Positions 51,901-57,900 of a stretch of DNA of 64,000 bases are shown here, piece by piece. How positions within the stretch are numbered: position 1 is the first letter of the stretch; each line of letters opens with the position of its first letter. The stretch covers positions 69,237,753 to 69,301,752 of the forward strand of contig OZ026525.1 in NCBI GenBank assembly GCA_964019695.1, read 5' to 3'. Origin of the DNA: Loripinus fragilis (lineage: Eukaryota; Mollusca; Bivalvia; Lucinida; Lucinidae). A model generated the notes under the pieces. It had not been told where the DNA came from. It made no database searches and worked only from the letters and a program-made list of their open reading frames with translations. A program made the translations under genes and the position numbers.

Positions 51901-54900
51901 CATTGGATAAAAATTTGGGAGGAGTGTAGTTTATGAAAATATACAGCATGATAAGGTTAAGATAATTAAGGTGGCCCAAGATCTTAGATCTACCACGTCC
52001 TCTAATGAGGATGTATGTCTGGGTCACTAGAACAAAAGTTATAAGAGGGTTTGCACCACATGCAATAACATGCATAACTATATCACTAAATAAGATAACA
52101 ATAAGAAAACACAAGCCCTCCAGATAAGAAAATCTGTGGGCTATACGATAATGGACTGCATTTTCTATTTCTCTTTACCTTAATTTAGTGTTTTCAAAAA
52201 TTATACTACCCCTTTAAGAGGTAGACTAATTTTTGAAAACAAAGTCTTTCGAAGACAATGTGGATGCTCTGATGAAGATTAGCTGGCATCTGATGAAGCC
52301 AGGTGATCAGGATCTTCACTGCTTTACATGTATCCACATGATGAGTAACAAACCACTATTTTTGTAACTGACAACATCCCTTCTTGACTCAGCTGAAGGA
52401 GGAGAATTACCATAGAAATTATTTCAAAATCAATCTCAACCAAAGTATGGGACCTGGCCGGTGTAACGGTCAGTTTTTTCCCAGTCAGTTTTTTCCCCCG
52501 GGGAAAGATTTGACTAGTCAGTTTTTTCCCCACCCAGTTAGTTTTTTCCCCCCATGTTATTTTTTCGAAAAAGGCTTGAAAATGATATATGTGTCATTGT
52601 GTAGTTAAATCAAATTAAATATCATTCTGAAATAGCTGTATTATAACTCAACCACCCTCAACACAGCACAAAAGTGCAGAGGGTGTAGAAGGATTTGATT
52701 ATAAAAGGTTAGCCTATTCAAAAAACAAAATGAGTATGTTCTTAATCCAAAATGGTTATTTGAATGGGTTAAAGGAAAATTGGCCCAGCCTTTCCCCAAC
52801 CCACTATTTGAAAGAATCAATTCACTAAGATAAAATACAAAGGTTGGAACACTTTGGAGGGAGATAACCAATAAACTTTTTGGTTTGAAAATTTGATTAT
52901 CTCTTTGGAATGAGTCATTCATAAGTCTTCAGATACAGTAAAAGAATAACATAAACTGAAAGACTGAAAGATAAATAGAAAGAACAGAACATTTTGGAGG
53001 GGGAAAGGGGGGGGGGGGGAAAGAATGGGCCGGCCCAGTCTTTCCCCACCCCACAATGTAGCAGTACAAATAAAATTTTGGTTTGAAAACTTGATTCTCT
53101 CTTTGGAATCGGTCATTCATAAGTGTTAAGATACAGTGAAAGAGTAACATAAACCGAAAGACTAACTGATCAATAGAAAGATCAAAAGATTTTGGAGGGG
53201 GGAAAGAATGGGCCGGCCCAGTCTTTCCCCACCCAACAATGTAGAAGTACCAATAATCTTGTTGGTTTGAAAACTTGATTCTCACTTTGGTATAGGTCTT
53301 TCATATATGTTAAAATAGAGTGAAAGAGTAACATAAACTGAAAGACGAAACGATCAATAGAAGATCGAAAGATTAAGGAGGGGGGAAAGAATGGGCCGGC
53401 CCAGTCTTTCCCCACCCTTCAATTACGAATAAACTTGTTGGTTTGAAAACTTGATTCTCTGGTTGGTATAAGTCAAGAGAGTTCAGATACAGCAAAAGAA
53501 TAACATAATCCAAAAGTCTAGAGGATAAATAGAAAGATCCCAACATTTTGGAGGGGGGAAAGAATGGGCCGGCCCAGTTTTTCCCCACCCCACAATGTAG
53601 AAGTACCAATTAACTTGTTGGTTTAAAAACTTGATCTCTCTTTGGGATAGGTCATTCAAAATTGTTCAGATACAGTCAAAGAGTAACATAAACCGAAAGA
53701 CTAAACAATAAATTGAAAGATCCAAGCATTTTGGTGGGGGGTTGGGGGTGGGGGTGGGGGGCGAAAGAATGGGCCAGCCCAGTCTTTCCCCACCCCACAA
53801 AGTAGAAGTACCAATTTACTTGTAAGATAGAAAACTTAATTCTCACTTTGGAATAGGTCATTTAAAATTGTTCAGATTCATTCAAAGAGTTGCATAATCC
53901 AAAAGACTGAAAAGATAAATAGAAAGATAGGAAGATTTTGGAGGGGGGAAAGATTGGGCCGGCCCAGTCTTTCCCCACCCGACAATGCAGAAGTACCAAT
54001 ATACTTGTTGTTTGAAAACTAGATTCTCTCTTTTGAACAGGTCATACATTAGTGTTAAGATGCAATGAAAGAGCAGCATAATTTAAAAGACTGAAAGATA
54101 AACATATAGATCAATACATTTTGGAGGAGGGAAAGAATGGGCCGGCCCAGTCTTTCCCCACCCCCTATTTAGAAGAATGATTTGGCTGAATGATTGTAAC
54201 TTGAATTTCTCTTTGAGATATGTCAATCATTGGTGTTCAGATCCAGTGTAAGAGTAGTTCTAACCAAGGACTGACAGATAAATTGAAAGGTTAGAACCCA
54301 ATGGAGGGGGGAAAGAATGGGCCGGCCCAGTCTTTCCCCGCCCCACTATTGAGAAGGAACATGCAGTTAGCTAAATGCTTTCTTAACTTGAATTTCTCCT
54401 TAGGACAAGACAATCATAAGTGTTCAGATACAGTGCAAGAGTAGGTTAAACCTAAAGACCGAGAGATAAATAGAAAGGTTAGAAAATAATAGAGGGGGGA
54501 AAGAATGGGCCGGCCCAGTCTTTCCCCACCCCCTATTTAGAAGAATCATTTGGCTGAATGCTTGTAACTTGAATTTCTCCTTGAGATATGTCAATCATGA
54601 GTGTTCAGATTCAGTGTAAGAGTAGTTTAAACCAAGGACTGACAGATAAATTGAAAGGTTAGAACCCAATGGAGGGGGGGGGGGGAGAATGGGCCGGCCC
54701 AGTCTTTCCCCACTCCACTATTGAGAAGGAACATGCACTTAGCAAAATGCTTTCTTAAGTTAAATTTCTCATTAGGACAAGACAATCATGAGTGTTCAGA
54801 TACAGTGCAAGAGTAGGTTAAACCTTAAGACTGAGAGTTAAATAGAAGGTTAGAAAATAATAGAGGGGGGAAGAATGGGCTGGCCTAGTCTTTCCCCACT

Positions 54901-57900
54901 CCCTATTTAGAAGAAACATTTGGCTGAATGCTTGTAACTTGAATTTCTCCTTGAGATAATGTCAATCATGAGTGTTCAGATTCAGTGTAAGAGCAGTTTA
55001 AATCAAGGACTGACAGATAAATTGAAAGGTTAGAACCCAATGGAGGTGGGGGAAAGAATGGGCCGGCCCAGTCTTTCCCCACCCCACTATTGAGAAGGAA
55101 CATGCAGTTAGCTAAATGCTTTCTTAACTTGAATTTCTCCTTAGGACAAGACAATCATAAGTGTTCAGATACAGTGCAAGAGTAGGTTAAACCTAAAGAC
55201 TGAGAGATAAACAGAAAGGTTAGAAAATAATAGAAGGGGGAAAGAATGGGCCGGCCCAGTCTTTCCCCACCCCCTATTTAGAAGAATCATTTGGCTGAAT
55301 GCTTGTAACTTGAATTTCTCCTTGAGATATGTCAATCATGAGTGTTCAGATTCAGTGTAAGAGCAGTTTAAACCAAGGACTGACAGATAAATTGAAAGGT
55401 TAGAACTCAATGGAGGGGGGGGGGGGGAAGAATGGGCCGGCCCAGTCTTTCCCCACCCCCTATTTAGAAGAACCAGTTAGCAAAACAGGTTTTAAAGTCG
55501 AAGATCTCTTTGACATGTCATTCGAAAGTATTTCGATACAGTGAAAGAGTACAATAAACCAAAAGACTGATAGTAAAAGTGAATGGTCTGAACCCCTAGA
55601 AATCACAACCAAACAGCAATAAGTTTGAGTACTTCTGAGACCTATAGCTAATTTAATAGCGGCTTCTTAAATTTATGCAAAGAAATAATAATTCCATTAT
55701 GATTTTTGAAATTATTAGGGGGGGAAAAAACTGACTGGGTGGGGAAAGAATGGGCCGGCCCACTTTTTCCCCGGGGAAAGAATGGGCCGGCCCATTCTTT
55801 CCCCAGGAAAAAAACTGATTAGGGGGAAATTACGGCCTGTTACACCGGGATCAAACTCGTGACCCCTGGATCTGCAGGCGGCATCACTACCGACTGCACT
55901 ACTTCATGAGGTTTTGAACAGTTGCAAAAACCTAAAGATCAATTTTAAGATTTGTTTGGAAAATGTAAATATTTAGTTAACACAACATTTGATTATTATT
56001 ATGCAGAGAAGCAAAAAAAGTATTGCACAATTTCTTAAGAACAAGATAGCAATGTTTATTTATTTATCTAGATGAAAATCTTTGAAGTAGAAAAATATTT
56101 CTCACTGGACACAGGAATAACCCTTCTTCTATTTTCAGTCCCAGGCCTTTAGTGTGTAACAAAAAAACAACAACAATTTTTCTTATTTCTCAACCAAAAC
56201 ATATGTTGTGGGTGCTCAAAAGAACCGTCTCAATCAGAACATAAATCATAAATAATTATGTTAAATCTGATGGGTAAGAAAATATTTACAATTTTATGCT
56301 CAAAATTTTGTTTATCTAGCTGGGAGTCTTATTCAGTTTGACACAATAATGTTTGGATGACCCATTATATTTACTGTACACAACACAATAAAAGCACATG
56401 CTCCTATCCCAGGCCTCCTATAAGCAAACACTGGGTGTATTTATGATTGTCCGGCCTTTAGTTAAGAGTGCAGACCAGAAAAATAATTTTCTTATTTCTC
56501 AATCAAAACATATTTTGTGAGTACTCAAAAGAACGGTCTCATTGAGACAGTTCTTTTGAGCACCCTAAACATATGTCAAAAGTTATGGGTAAGAAAATAT
56601 TTACAATTTTACGCTCAAAATTTTTGTTTATCCAAACCTATTGATTGTGTTGTAAGACTTCTGATTGTAACTCTTTGCATGCTGTGTAATTTTTCATGCT
56701 TTTGTTGTAGCCTGGTGACTCTCTGCAATTAACTTAAAAAAAATTATTCAGGAACATTATCAGAGTGTCAAACGTTTCGGATCCAAATCAAGACTGATGT
56801 TCTGTCTGTCCTGATCTGAATCAAAACTGTTTGCAAGGATAATCAGCAATTGCTAAGTGTGAAAAGTCAAAACATGAAAGGCAAATGATTTCGACTCCGG
56901 CCTAATTTTGTCGCCTGCTGTTTTTTTCTAAATTAACTCTAGGAACATCACCATTGCATCAAAACTTGTATCCAAATTAGGACATAATTGTGGATATTGA
57001 TGGAACAATTAATAAATAATTTTACGGTAAGATAACTTTGATTGCCCTACAAAAAAAATATTGAACTTTTTTATTTCTTAAACTTCTTTAATGAGGGTGA
57101 CTGTGAGGTAGTAGATCTGAACACTCTGATTCAATAGATTCACTTGCACAAACTGAATGTTTTATTTAATATGAGCCAGCGCTGTGCAACTAACTGTTCG
57201 GTCTAACGTTTTTCTCAACACCTGTTAATAATTGTTACATAACAGTGCAATAAAATACATGCTGCCTGCACAGTGGCTATTTTATTAGAACCAGAGCTCT
57301 CACTAGGATTTTGAAAACAGGAGTTCAGGACTCCCATCTGGCAAAAAGTAGGAGTCCCACTGGAAAAAGTGGGAGTCCCACTCCAAAAAAGTTGGAGTCT
57401 CACCAATTTGTGCATACTGTATATCTTTTCCATTTTAGCGGGAAGTGATACATTTGAATAATTTTTAGATCGACTGATTTTAACCCTTTAAGCATTAATG
57501 GATTGTTCTTACAAAATATTTGGGTATATTTGTTCAATTAAACTGAACACACATTTTTTTTTTGGCTTTATCAAAATAAAAGATTAAACTGTTGGTACTT
57601 GTTTTATTCATTAACAAGACAGACAGACAGCAGTCCTCTGTTTTGTATAATCTTATGCAGATCTGTGGAAGTCTTTTTTCTTCTAAAAAACGCATCTCGC
57701 TAGTGTCTACAGTGATTGCAATGAATAGACTGACATTACTTAGCCATTTAACATGGCATAAATGATTTTACTTGCTGAAAGTGATTTGATTGTGTTCATT
57801 CATCTAGATACTCAGCTTGAATTGATGATATATTTCATCACACGGCTTGTTAAAACTTTTGTCAGTCGGACGTTACCGTATACGGCTTACCGCTGAACTG

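Noticed and set aside
52929..54079. Several minus-strand ORFs with GWGKTGPAHSFPP repeats
   Set aside because: Satellite monomers read through in different frames, with no consistent frame between monomers.
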